Shown: positions 8,576-16,892 of the stretch, in pieces
How the letters are laid out: every line of letters starts with the position of its first letter
How positions within the stretch are numbered: the first letter of the stretch is position 1
Assembly: GCF_018131005.1 (NCBI RefSeq)
Contig: NZ_JAFCJK010000012.1
Span: forward strand, 62,001-126,000
Direction: 5' to 3'
DNA from: Bradyrhizobium lablabi
Lineage (GTDB): Bacteria > Pseudomonadota > Alphaproteobacteria > Rhizobiales > Xanthobacteraceae
Length of the DNA stretch: 64,000 nucleotides
The notes under the pieces: model-generated
Seen by the model: the letters and a program-made list of their open reading frames with translations, nothing else
The model's database searches: none
What the model was told of the DNA's origin: nothing
Translations under genes and position numbers: made by a program

Positions 8576-8716
8576 CCCCTTCTCCCCGTTCTTACGGGGA
8601 GAAGGTTGGGATGAGGGGCCTCTATCAACAGACTCAGGAGATCGTGGAGTTCGCGGAAACTCCCCCTCACCCGGCCCGCTAACGCGGTCCGGCCTCTCCC
8701 CGCAAGCGGAGCGAGA
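8576..8716. repeat. Dispersed palindromic element, copy C
   Basis: Intergenic copy between the dppC-like and ATPase genes. It shows CTTCTCCCCGTTCTTACGG with its complement, GGATGAGGGGCC, a spacer of about 45 bases, CCCCTCACCC, a CCCGCTAACGCGG stem and CCTCTCCCCGCAAGCGG. It fills most of the 202-base gap inside an otherwise tight operon. Confidence 0.8.
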
Positions 8717-8750
8717 CGAAGCAGGCCGCGGAGCAGGTTGGAAATCACCA

Positions 8751-9650
8751 TCACGTCCTCCGCTGCGGATCGACGATATCGCGCAGGCCGTCGCCGAGCA
8801 AATTGAAGCAGAACACGGCGATCATCAGCGCGAGGCCGGGAAACAGCGCGATCCACCATTCGCCGGACACCATGAAGCCCGCGCCTTCGGCGACCATGAT
8901 GCCCCACTCGGCGGTCGGCGGACGGACGCCGAGGCCGATGAAGGAGAGGCCCGCGGCATTGAGGATCGCGTAACCCATGGTCAGCGACATCTGCACGATC
9001 ATGATCGGCATGATGTTGGGCAGGATGTGCACCAGCAGTATGCGGTATTCGCCGTTGCCGGAGAGGCGGGCCGCCTGCACGAAACCGGCATTGCGGCGAA
9101 CATTCGCCTCCGCGCGTGCGACGCGCGCATAAAGCGGAAAGTTCACGATCGCGGTGGCGATGATGATGTTCTGCACGGTGTTGCCGAGCGCAGCGACGAT
9201 GCCCATCGCCAGCACGAACAGCGGAAAGGCCATGATGGTGTCGGCGATGCGCCCAACGATACGGTCGGTCCGGCCGCCGAAATAGCCGGCGGCGATGCCA
9301 GCGAGACCGCCCATCAGGAACACCAGCACGACGGAGGCCACCGCGATGAAGGTATCGAGCCTGGTCGCCACGATGACGCGGCTGAAGATGTCGCGGCCGA
9401 GCTGATCGGTGCCGAACCAGTGCGCCGCTGACGGCGGCTTCAGCGCCGCAGCGGTGTCCGAGGCCAGCGGGTCGTAGGGCACGAGATACGGACCGAACAA
9501 CGCGGCACACAGGATCAGGAGCAGCAGCGCGAAGGCAAGGCCGGTGACCTTGTTTTCGCTGAGCACGTAGCGCGCGTGCTCGAAGATTGCGGTCATGCCG
9601 GAGGTCCGCGCAGGAGCGACGGGTTCGATCACGGGCGCAACGCTACTCAT
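8751..9650 (-). CDS. Peptide/ureide ABC importer permease, DppC/OppC family
   Basis: 299-residue inner-membrane permease from ATG 9650. The N-terminal segment TGLAFALLLLILCAALFGP is the usual first helix. It is followed by the DppC marker region DPLASDTAAALKPPSAAHWFGTD and the periplasmic LGRDIFSRVI. The BPD_transp_1 domain occupies the C-terminal two thirds, with the ATPase-contact EAA-like loop at RLSGNGEYRILLVHILPN. The end VSGEWWIALFPGLALM and GDGLRDIVDP is typical of the family. It should pair with the permease encoded just upstream. A much longer open frame beginning at 10352 is antisense-like shadow over the dppB gene and was not used. Confidence 0.92.
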   Translation of the reverse strand: MSSVAPVIEPVAPARTSGMTAIFEHARYVLSENKVTGLAFALLLLILCAALFGPYLVPYDPLASDTAAALKPPSAAHWFGTDQLGRDIFSRVIVATRLDTFIAVASVVLVFLMGGLAGIAAGYFGGRTDRIVGRIADTIMAFPLFVLAMGIVAALGNTVQNIIIATAIVNFPLYARVARAEANVRRNAGFVQAARLSGNGEYRILLVHILPNIMPIMIVQMSLTMGYAILNAAGLSFIGLGVRPPTAEWGIMVAEGAGFMVSGEWWIALFPGLALMIAVFCFNLLGDGLRDIVDPQRRT

Positions 9651-9667
9651 GCTTCGACCTTTTGTTT

Positions 9668-9715
9668 GAGCATGATCTGATCGGAAAACCGGTTCCCACC
9701 TTTCCGGATCATGCC
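9668..9715. repeat. Short palindromic dispersed repeat (GAGCATGATC type)
   Basis: Between the two permease genes. The ends GAGCATGATC (9668-9677) and GGATCATGCC (9706-9715) are near inverted repeats around GGAAAACCGGTTCCC. A related element with the same ends lies at 46446-46519, showing that this is a repeat family rather than a private hairpin. Confidence 0.65.
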
Positions 9716-10729
9716 CTACCCTTCCAGCCTGACCCGTGGATCGATCACGCCATAGAGAATGTCGATCAGGAGATTGAGCAGCACGTACATGACCGCCATG
9801 GTCAGCACGAAGCCCTGCACGGGCGCGAAGTCGGACGCGATCAGAGCCTCCACCGCGTAGGAGCCGATGCCGGGCCACGCGAACACCTTCTCGACCAGCA
9901 CGTTGGCCCCGAGCAGGAACGAGAACACCATGCTGAGCGTGGTGATGACCGGCAGCATCGCGTTGCGGAAGGCGTAGGTGACGATCACCTTGCCCGGCGA
10001 CAGGCCGCTGGCGCGCGCGGTGCGGACAAAGTCGGAGGCCAGCACCGCCAGCATCGAGGCGCGTGTCATGCGCGCGATCGGCGCCAGCGAAAAGATCGCA
10101 AGCGTCGCCGCCGGCAAAATGAGCTGGCTGAGCGCCGAGCGGAAGGCCTCGACATCGCGCGCGAGCAGGGTGTCGACCAGGTAAAAGCCGGTCACGGTCG
10201 ATGGCGCGCTGTAGAACACGTCGAGCCGCCCGAGCGGCGCCGGCGACCAGCCGAGCCGGAAATAGAAGATATAGACCAGCACGAGGCCGGTGAAGAACAC
10301 CGGCAGTGAGACACCCGCCGTCGTCGTCACACGGCAGAGATGGTCGATCCACGATCCCGGCCGGGTCGCCGCGAGTACGCCGAGCGGTATCGCAATCGCG
10401 ACTGACACCAACAGGCCCAACAGCGTCAGCTCGGCGGAGGCCGGCAGGCGGTTGCGCAGCTCGGTCGCGACCGGTTGCCCTGTCGTCAGCGACGTGCCGA
10501 AGTCGCCATGGGCGAGATCGTTGGTGTAACGGAAGAACTGCTCGATCAGCGGCTTGTCGAAGCCGAGCTTTTTCCTGATCTGCTCGACGGCTTCCTTGGT
10601 TGCTGCGGGGCCCGCGAAATACGCCGCCGGATCACCCGGCAGCGCTCGCGTCAGCAGAAAGGTGACGATCACGACGCCGATCAGGCTCGGGACCGCAAAC
10701 ATCAGCCGCTTGCCGATCATGGGCAGCAT
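9716..10729 (-). CDS. Peptide/ureide ABC importer permease, DppB/OppB family
   Basis: 337-residue inner-membrane permease from ATG 10729, preceded by GGAG. The N-terminal helix IGKRLMFAVPSLIGVVIVTF is followed by the family hallmark LPGDPAAYFAGP. Next comes the cytoplasmic/periplasmic region LGFDKPLIEQFFRYTNDLAHGDFGTS typical of DppB. The EAA-like loop RTARASGLSPGKVIVTYAFRNAMLPV contacts the ATPase. The C-terminus GVIDPRVRLEG is also canonical. It lies between the binding-protein gene and the dppC-like gene in the same orientation. ATG 10720 is a possible alternative start. Confidence 0.92.
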   Translation of the reverse strand: MLPMIGKRLMFAVPSLIGVVIVTFLLTRALPGDPAAYFAGPAATKEAVEQIRKKLGFDKPLIEQFFRYTNDLAHGDFGTSLTTGQPVATELRNRLPASAELTLLGLLVSVAIAIPLGVLAATRPGSWIDHLCRVTTTAGVSLPVFFTGLVLVYIFYFRLGWSPAPLGRLDVFYSAPSTVTGFYLVDTLLARDVEAFRSALSQLILPAATLAIFSLAPIARMTRASMLAVLASDFVRTARASGLSPGKVIVTYAFRNAMLPVITTLSMVFSFLLGANVLVEKVFAWPGIGSYAVEALIASDFAPVQGFVLTMAVMYVLLNLLIDILYGVIDPRVRLEG

Positions 10730-10794
10730 GGGGCTCGCTCCGCTCGCGCGAATGGCGAAGAGCAAATGGCGAATGGACCCAGGTGGCTCCCAAT

Positions 10795-10862
10795 CACTAT
10801 TCGCTGCTCCCTATTCGCTATTCGCCAGGCCACTATTCGCTACTCGCCATTCCGCATTCGCT
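10795..10862. repeat. Degenerate CTATTCGC repeat cluster
   Basis: The gap between the binding-protein and dppB genes carries five or more degenerate copies of CTATTCGC or close variants in direct orientation. No open frame or perfect hairpin is seen. It may be a decayed dispersed repeat; any regulatory role is unknown. Confidence 0.5.
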
Positions 10863-10866
10863 TCCC

Positions 10867-12489
10867 TCACCCCTTCGCCATCGCGCGGTAGTCGAGGCGC
10901 CGGTGGAACCAGTATTCGTAGCCGGTGACGTTCTTCTGCATCGCGACGTTGACGAAGGGCTGGTAGAGCGGGATGCGAGGCATGTCGGCAAAGGCGAGAT
11001 CGACAAAGCCCTTCACGTCGGCGTCGTAGGCCGCCGTGTCGCCGGTCGCAGCCGCGTTGCGCGCGCCGTCGATCAGCTTGTCCATCTCCGGCGACTTGTA
11101 GCTCATGGTGTTGAAGACGGAATTGTTGCCGTGGTAGCACCAATAGAAGAAGTATTCGGGGTAATCGAGCCAGCCCGAAAATACGTTGGTGTAGAGCGGC
11201 ATCTCCTTCTTGTTCAGTTCGGTGCGCCAGTTGGCGCCCGGCACCTTGTTGATCGTGGTCTTGATGCCGAGTTGCGCGAGGGATTCCTGCACCAGCACGC
11301 AGAGCGGCTCGTTGACCCCGGCGAAATTGAGATCGAATGAGATGGTGGTCTCGAAGCCGTTGGCGTAGCCGGCCTCGGCAAGCAGGGCCTTCGCCTTGTC
11401 CAGGTCGGTGACATATTTGGTCGGTTGCGGCCAGGCGACTTCGGTCGGCTTGTCCCGGGCCGCGCCGAACATCGGATTGGCGAGGCCGAACAGCACCGCA
11501 TCCATGATCTTCTGGTACGGCATCGCATAGGCCATGGCCTGCCGCACCTTCGGATTGTCGAATGGGGGCTTGGTCACGTTCATGCCGATGTACTGGATGC
11601 CGTTGGAGAACGGGAGCGACACCACGTTGAGCTTGCCGTTCGCCTTCATCTCCTGGAAATCCTTGAACGGCAGCTCGTAGGAGATGTCAGCGTCGCCGCG
11701 CTCTAGCAATGCGCGGCGGTTGCCGGCCTGCGGCACCATGCGCCAGATCACGCGCTTGATTTTCGGCATCGGACCGCAGACCCACTCATCATTGCGCTCC
11801 ATGATGACTTCGGTGCCCGCGGTCCACTTCGTCACCTTGTAGGCGCCGGAGCCGGCGGTCTGCTGTTTCGTAAATTCGAGACCCCACGGGTCCTTTTCGC
11901 TGGCGTTCTTCTTCACAAGCTCGGAGTTGACGACGCAGGGCACGATCACGGCAAGATCGGGAAGCGTCAGCCTGTCCTTTTTCAGGAAGTCGACGCGGAC
12001 GGTGCGGTCATCGACGATGACAAACTGCTCGGGCTTTGTCAGCGAGCCCGCGCTCATCTGAAAGGTCGGGAAGCCGCCGACGGACACGGCGCGGTCGAGC
12101 GACCATTTGACGTCCTTCGCCGTAACCGGCGTGCCGTCGTGGAATTTGGCATTCTTCCTGAGCCTGAAGGTGACCGACATCTCGCCTATGTCCATGTCCT
12201 CGGCAAGCTCCCCCTTGAATTTGTCGCGGTCGTAATAGGGCACTCCAGTCGGGCCGCTCTTCATCTCGTGGCTGATCAGGCGGTCATAGCAATTCCACGA
12301 CACCTCATAGCCGGGCACGTTGGTGCCGACGCCGTGGATATCGAGATTGTTGGGGCCACCTTCGGAGACGATCAAAAGCGTCTCCGAGCGCGCATCGGCT
12401 TTCGCCGGCGACCAGATCGCAGGTGCGGTCGGCGCCAGCGCGCCCGCCGCAAGCCCGGACACGGATTTGAGGAAGTCGCGACGCTTCAT
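10867..12489 (-). CDS. Tat-exported periplasmic substrate-binding protein, SBP_bac_5 (DppA/OppA) family
   Basis: 540-residue solute-binding protein, the first gene of the transporter/ureide array. Its start at ATG 12489 gives an N-terminus with the twin-arginine motif KRRDFLKSV, a hydrophobic stretch GLAAGALAPTAPAIW and a likely cleavage near KADA, so export through Tat is expected. The mature protein has the SBP_bac_5 pattern: GELAEDMDI, FRLRKNAKFHDGTPVTAKDV, AMAYAMPYQKIM and KALLAEAGYANGF. It should deliver substrate to the two permeases and double ATPase downstream. The family binds peptides but also many small compounds such as opines and ureides; the linked AtzG/E/H homologues suggest a ureide or N-carbamoyl compound. 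No ligand residue can be assigned by reading alone. Confidence 0.9.
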   Translation of the reverse strand: MKRRDFLKSVSGLAAGALAPTAPAIWSPAKADARSETLLIVSEGGPNNLDIHGVGTNVPGYEVSWNCYDRLISHEMKSGPTGVPYYDRDKFKGELAEDMDIGEMSVTFRLRKNAKFHDGTPVTAKDVKWSLDRAVSVGGFPTFQMSAGSLTKPEQFVIVDDRTVRVDFLKKDRLTLPDLAVIVPCVVNSELVKKNASEKDPWGLEFTKQQTAGSGAYKVTKWTAGTEVIMERNDEWVCGPMPKIKRVIWRMVPQAGNRRALLERGDADISYELPFKDFQEMKANGKLNVVSLPFSNGIQYIGMNVTKPPFDNPKVRQAMAYAMPYQKIMDAVLFGLANPMFGAARDKPTEVAWPQPTKYVTDLDKAKALLAEAGYANGFETTISFDLNFAGVNEPLCVLVQESLAQLGIKTTINKVPGANWRTELNKKEMPLYTNVFSGWLDYPEYFFYWCYHGNNSVFNTMSYKSPEMDKLIDGARNAAATGDTAAYDADVKGFVDLAFADMPRIPLYQPFVNVAMQKNVTGYEYWFHRRLDYRAMAKG

Positions 12490-12853
12490 GTGATGCTCCA
12501 AAGGCCGGTGGTCGGCCTTCGGAGGAATTCGCAAGGTTCGTGCCAGACCTTAACGAACGCTGAATTTGGTCATCAAGCACATGATTCCATATTGGAAATT
12601 TCCATTTGGCGCCGAGCGGATCGGTCGGCCGGCGGAAAGGCTCATTGCATACAAAGCCGCGCACATGCCTATTGAAGGTGCAATTGTGTCCGTTGCCGCG
12701 TGAGTGGACGATTGAGAAAGCCGCCCTGCTGGCGCTCAGGGGTCGCTGCGTGCGGGCGGCATGGCGCAACCCAGAACAAAAGCGGACGCCGGTCGCGCGG
12801 AGGCCGACCGGCACAGGTTCAAATTCCCTGATGCGACCTCGATCCGGGCTTAT
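12490..12853. other. Intergenic region upstream of the transporter/ureide operon
   Basis: 364 bases between the binding-protein start and the stop of the phosphoesterase gene. It must contain the promoter of the minus-strand array and the 3' end region of the phosphoesterase transcript's neighbour. No convincing -35/-10 pair, operator palindrome or credible gene could be picked out by eye. Confidence 0.5.
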
Positions 12854-14968
12854 TTAGAACCGGCCTCCGCCGTGGTGACCGCCATCATCATCGTGGTCGT
12901 GATGATCGTCATGACCATGATCGTCATGGCCATGGTCGTCATGGTCGCCGTGATCATGGTCGCCGTCATGGTCATGCGGATCCCGGGCATGATCGAAGTC
13001 GAACATGTCAAAGAGATCGCCGATCGCCGGCATATTCACTGGCACCCACAGATTCTCCCGATCCATGACCGGATTCGGCAGGTTGTCGCGGCTTCGATTC
13101 GAGATCTTGCCGAGATGCCAGTTGCGTTCGATGAACTTCAACACCGACGCCTGGTCGTTATAGGAATGCACCACGTGCCCGCCCGTGGAGTAGGGCGAGA
13201 CGATCAGCATCGGCATACGCGGGCCGTCGCCGAAGAAGTCGAGCGGCTGAATAACACCGCTGTCATAGAGGCCGCCGCTCTCGTCGCAGGAGATAATGAT
13301 CGCGGTCTCGGCGAAAAGCTTCGGATTGGCTTTGGTGCGGTCGACGATGTTCTGGATGAACTCCTCAAAAAGGCTGACCTTGCCGCTGCCGGGATGACCC
13401 TGAAGCGCACCGTCCGGCTTGACGAACGCGACCGCGGGCAAATTGCCGCTCGCAATGTCCTCGAAGAGATTGTCGGCGACGTCCTTGAGATGCGCGGACC
13501 GGCTGCTGGCATCGGCCATGACCGATTTCGAGTATTGAAACGGATTGCAAGGGTCGCAATAGCCGGCACTCAGCACCTGGTTGAAGATATCCGTGGCGCC
13601 CTTGGCGACGGCGACAGCGGAGGTGTAGCCTCCGGCATACCACGCCCACGGAATTTTCTTGTCGCTCAACTCGTCGCCGATATGCCGCTGCGTCAGCGGA
13701 GCCATCGTCGTCGCTGAGACCGGCGCGAGCGTGCCCGCAGCGGTGTACGGAGGATCGGCGTCGCGCGTGGCGTAATAGGCATTCGGCGCGCAGTTCGGGC
13801 TTGCGTAATAGTGAAGCGACGCGAGATAGGAGTGAATCTCGGCAACCCCGGGCTGATTGGGATCGCTGCAGTTAACCCATGTTCCGGTCGACTTATAGGT
13901 GTTGACGGTGCCGGCAACGGGATCCGGATTCATGATGCTGCCCGGCGGGACCAGCGGATGGCCGTTACCGTCGCTAAAGAAGGCGTTGTCGCCGTACGCG
14001 AGTCCGATCGCGCCGGTCACCGATCCACCCATGATCGACTGGTGGAAGTTGTCGGAGAGTGTGTACCGATCGGCGAGCGCCTTGAAGATCGGTGCATCGC
14101 CGGTGCTCATGTTGAAGAATGCCATGTCCTGACCACCATCGGTCGGCGTCTGGGTCGGCAACGTGCCGAAAGTCGTGGCCACGAACGGATAAAGGTCGTG
14201 CAGGCATCCGGTCGGATTCTCCCGGGTCGCATTTTTCATGCTGCAATCGTTCTGTTGCCACATCTGGAACAACTGATGGATCGTGTCACCCTCATAGGCA
14301 TCATAAGGCAACGTAGGTCCGGTCTGCTGGAACGGCCCAGCAGGCAGCCGCGTCACTCCGGGAATGCGGGTATCGGCGCCGTTCTTCGGGATTGACCCGG
14401 TGCCGCCCGTGGTCAACGTGATCTGGTCCCGGAGCGGCAGATCCGGATCACCCTGCGGGAATGTCGCGGTCGGTTTGCCGTTGGCATCCACGATGCCGAA
14501 CTCGAGGCCAACGCCTTCGGGCTGCGCGGACGAGATGGTGGGCACCGGCAGGAACGTATAAGCGGTCTTGGCCAGCGGGCTAAGAGAGAACCGGCCAGCG
14601 TTCGATGTCACCTGGTACTGCCGTCCCTTCGCAAAATTCTTGCCCGGGGTTCCGTCCGCCTTGACGATGCCTTGCGACAACAGATTCCAGATTTTCTGCC
14701 CGTTCTTCGGCTGGTAGGTGGCGTATAGATTCTCGAAGCTGCGGTTTTCGCCGATGATATAGATGATGTGCTTGATCGGCGTTGCGGTCGGAATTTCCTC
14801 CGGGTTGACCGGCCTTGATCCTGGCTGTGTCGCCGTCGCCGCAAGCGCGCTAGTGCCTGCATCGTGTGGAATCAACACGGCGGCTCCCAGGCCCATCAGG
14901 GCTGTCATGGAAACGCCGGCGATCGCCTTGAGCCGGCTTTTTCGACGAGTAGGGGCTTGCGAGAACAT
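12854..14968 (-). CDS. Secreted phosphoesterase (phospholipase C / acid phosphatase family) with His/Asp-rich tail
   Basis: 704-residue exported hydrolase of the phosphoesterase family PF04185 (bacterial phospholipase C/AcpA type). Start ATG 14968 follows a GGAAAGG site and gives a basic N-terminus plus a hydrophobic helix IAGVSMTALMGLGAAVLI, so it is secreted or periplasmic. The family motif HIIYIIGENRSFENLYATY begins the catalytic domain near residue 65. IIISCDESGG and MPMLIVSPYSTGGHVVHSYN are the late metal-site motifs. QSIMGGSVTGAIGLAYGD is also family-like. The last about 45 residues are almost only His, Asp and Gly and could bind divalent metals; the family does not normally need such a tail. 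The next gene upstream encodes a di-haem peroxidase in the same direction. Whether it cleaves phospholipids or phosphate monoesters is not decidable here. Confidence 0.88.
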   Translation of the reverse strand: MFSQAPTRRKSRLKAIAGVSMTALMGLGAAVLIPHDAGTSALAATATQPGSRPVNPEEIPTATPIKHIIYIIGENRSFENLYATYQPKNGQKIWNLLSQGIVKADGTPGKNFAKGRQYQVTSNAGRFSLSPLAKTAYTFLPVPTISSAQPEGVGLEFGIVDANGKPTATFPQGDPDLPLRDQITLTTGGTGSIPKNGADTRIPGVTRLPAGPFQQTGPTLPYDAYEGDTIHQLFQMWQQNDCSMKNATRENPTGCLHDLYPFVATTFGTLPTQTPTDGGQDMAFFNMSTGDAPIFKALADRYTLSDNFHQSIMGGSVTGAIGLAYGDNAFFSDGNGHPLVPPGSIMNPDPVAGTVNTYKSTGTWVNCSDPNQPGVAEIHSYLASLHYYASPNCAPNAYYATRDADPPYTAAGTLAPVSATTMAPLTQRHIGDELSDKKIPWAWYAGGYTSAVAVAKGATDIFNQVLSAGYCDPCNPFQYSKSVMADASSRSAHLKDVADNLFEDIASGNLPAVAFVKPDGALQGHPGSGKVSLFEEFIQNIVDRTKANPKLFAETAIIISCDESGGLYDSGVIQPLDFFGDGPRMPMLIVSPYSTGGHVVHSYNDQASVLKFIERNWHLGKISNRSRDNLPNPVMDRENLWVPVNMPAIGDLFDMFDFDHARDPHDHDGDHDHGDHDDHGHDDHGHDDHHDHDDDGGHHGGGRF
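12857..12990. repeat. Simple-sequence CAT/GTC-rich tract encoding the His/Asp tail
   Basis: Imperfect short-period repeats of ATGGTCATG and CATCATGATC-like units cover the 3' end of the phosphoesterase gene. On the minus strand they encode runs such as HDHDGDHDHGDHDDHGHDD. The degenerate codon use suggests slippage or duplication followed by drift. Confidence 0.75.
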
Positions 14969-15181
14969 GATGCCTTTCCTTCTGAAGCGGAAGAACGGCG
15001 GCGACCATAAGTCGCGCTCCGCAACAGAACGGTGTCGCATTTGCAACGAGGGACGAATGGCGACTAACGTTGCTGTGTGAAATTTGCGCGATGCGATCAC
15101 AAATCGCACGATGGCGACGGAGCGCGGCTTATCAACGATCTATCGTCGCGCGCACACGCTTCGATGAAGCGAGATCGACCA

Positions 15182-16555
15182 TTACTTGTCAGGCTGTTTA
15201 TTCGATTCGAGCCGACGTCGTAGAGCGGCGTAATGAGCGTCGCGGACAGCCGGATTGAACAGCGACCATGGTTCGGCGTTACCGACGATGATTGGAACCC
15301 CGACCGTCATAAACCGATTGTAGGTTTTATATTCGCCGGCCGCGTCGTTGTATTTTCCATCGGTTGCGTCGCTGCCTAGGCGCCCCAGTATCCGAACGAC
15401 CTCCTTGAGTGCGCGGCGCGCGAGATCGCGCTGTTTCTCACCGCCCGATGCGACGGGATCCCCCTGGGCCGGAATGCGCTCCGCCAAATCGCTCAGATCG
15501 CCGCCGACCGCATTGACCGCGAGGGAAATAATGTCATTGTCATGGGCCGGAATAGCCGTAGCCAACACGCTTGCGAAATCGGCAATGTCCCGCAATTGGG
15601 CCAGCGCGCCGTTACTTTCGTAGGCCTGCACGCCGTCGCCGACGGCCTTCAGATATGCGACCAGGTCCGCTTGATCCTGGACCGAAAGCCCAAGCCCGAA
15701 TTCGCGATCGAAGTGGCTCACCACCTGATCGAACGTATCGAAACGACCGTCGTGGAAGTAAGGCGCGTTGAAATCGGCGTTCAACAGCGTCGGCGTCTTG
15801 TAGAGACCGCCGGACCCGACATTGTGCTGCCTGTGGTCAACGAATCCGCCGGACGGAATGTGGCAACCCGCGCAGCTAAGGCTCGCGTCATGCGGAAAAG
15901 GTTTATTGAACAGTGCTTCTCCGCGCCGTTCAGCGCTGGCCTCGCTATTCAATTTGCCGTCCGGCCCGAGACTGGGATTGGGTAGAAAGTCGATGTCCTG
16001 GATATAGGCGACCAAAGCATCGAGCACCGCGGGAGAGGGATCCGGACCGGCAAATTCGTCCACGATCACGGTGCGGACGAAATCGCGCAGTGATGCCGTC
16101 CGCCCGTCGGAGCCATAGGGCGCGAGGTAGCGCGCGCCGCGCAAGCTCGGAATCCGCACCGGATCGAGCACGAGGTTATCGGCTTTCGGATTGAACAGGG
16201 GGCCCGAAGTGTCAAAATTGCCGGGCCGGCTCGACGTTCCGGGAATGAAGAGCTTCGGATTCGAAGCCCCGTTGACATGACAACTGCCGCAACTGATTCC
16301 CGCCTGCCGCGCCGCGCCGCCGAGGATTGCAGGCGTATTGAACGCCATGTTTCCGAGGTTGACCAGATACGGCTTGCGGCCTCCGATCGCTTCGGAATGA
16401 AACACTTCGCGCGGCTGGTCGAGCGCGTCATCATTCAATTCCGTTCCGGCCGGAAGCGTCGTTGGCGCGTCCCCGACAGGAGAGGCGACCGTGCGTTGAA
16501 CGGCCAAAGCCATTGCAAGGCCCACTGCAACAGACAGAACCACTCGACCGACCAC
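15182..16555 (-). CDS. Periplasmic di-haem cytochrome c peroxidase-family protein
   Basis: 457-residue protein with a signal peptide (VVLSVAVGLAMALAVQ, cleavage near TVASP) and two c-type haem motifs, CGSCH (residues 89-93) and CAGCH (228-232). This is the layout of the bacterial di-haem cytochrome c peroxidase/MauG superfamily. Family-like stretches are RIPSLRGARYLAPYGSDGR, KTPTLLNADFNAPYFHDGRFDTFDQVVSHF and DLVAYLKAVG. About 100 extra C-terminal residues follow the peroxidase core, ending without recognisable motif. It may reduce peroxide or act as an oxidase with a specialised substrate. It lies 213 bases upstream of the phosphoesterase in the same direction, possibly cotranscribed. Confidence 0.85.
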   Translation of the reverse strand: MVGRVVLSVAVGLAMALAVQRTVASPVGDAPTTLPAGTELNDDALDQPREVFHSEAIGGRKPYLVNLGNMAFNTPAILGGAARQAGISCGSCHVNGASNPKLFIPGTSSRPGNFDTSGPLFNPKADNLVLDPVRIPSLRGARYLAPYGSDGRTASLRDFVRTVIVDEFAGPDPSPAVLDALVAYIQDIDFLPNPSLGPDGKLNSEASAERRGEALFNKPFPHDASLSCAGCHIPSGGFVDHRQHNVGSGGLYKTPTLLNADFNAPYFHDGRFDTFDQVVSHFDREFGLGLSVQDQADLVAYLKAVGDGVQAYESNGALAQLRDIADFASVLATAIPAHDNDIISLAVNAVGGDLSDLAERIPAQGDPVASGGEKQRDLARRALKEVVRILGRLGSDATDGKYNDAAGEYKTYNRFMTVGVPIIVGNAEPWSLFNPAVRDAHYAALRRRLESNKQPDK

Positions 16556-16892
16556 CGCACCCCCTCAATTTTCCAAACGTCGAACCGAGCGAGCCTTCGA
16601 GCTGAAATCCCGGAGTTGAAATCCCGCCTGCCGCTCGACGCTTTGGGATATCGCGCAACACTCCCGACCGAGATCAAAGCGTCCATATGGGTCGCCTGTC
16701 CTCACCAAGGCGCCACTGCTCTATCCAACGTCAGGATTGCCGTTTCGTGACAGCTTGATGCATGACGTTCACTTTTCATCGTGCGTACATCACGCTTAAA
16801 TGTCTTCAATGCCGTCAGCTCTCGATGTTGCATGGCGGCTTGTGTCGATCGCCGAATTCCTGCAATCGAATCGATCAACCGATCTCCGGCCG
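16556..16892. other. Intergenic region, no gene seen
   Basis: 337 bases between the di-haem peroxidase start and the stop of the APH-fold kinase. Short open frames here on either strand have no ribosome-binding site or family resemblance. It should hold the peroxidase promoter, which could not be pinpointed. Confidence 0.45.

Noticed and set aside
6620..8614. 664-codon plus-strand frame opposite the double ATPase
   Set aside because: Shadow of the conserved ATPase on the other strand; no family features.
12857..12990. Short-period repeat tract considered as a CRISPR or satellite
   Set aside because: It is in frame inside the phosphoesterase gene, lacks regular spacers and encodes the His/Asp tail.
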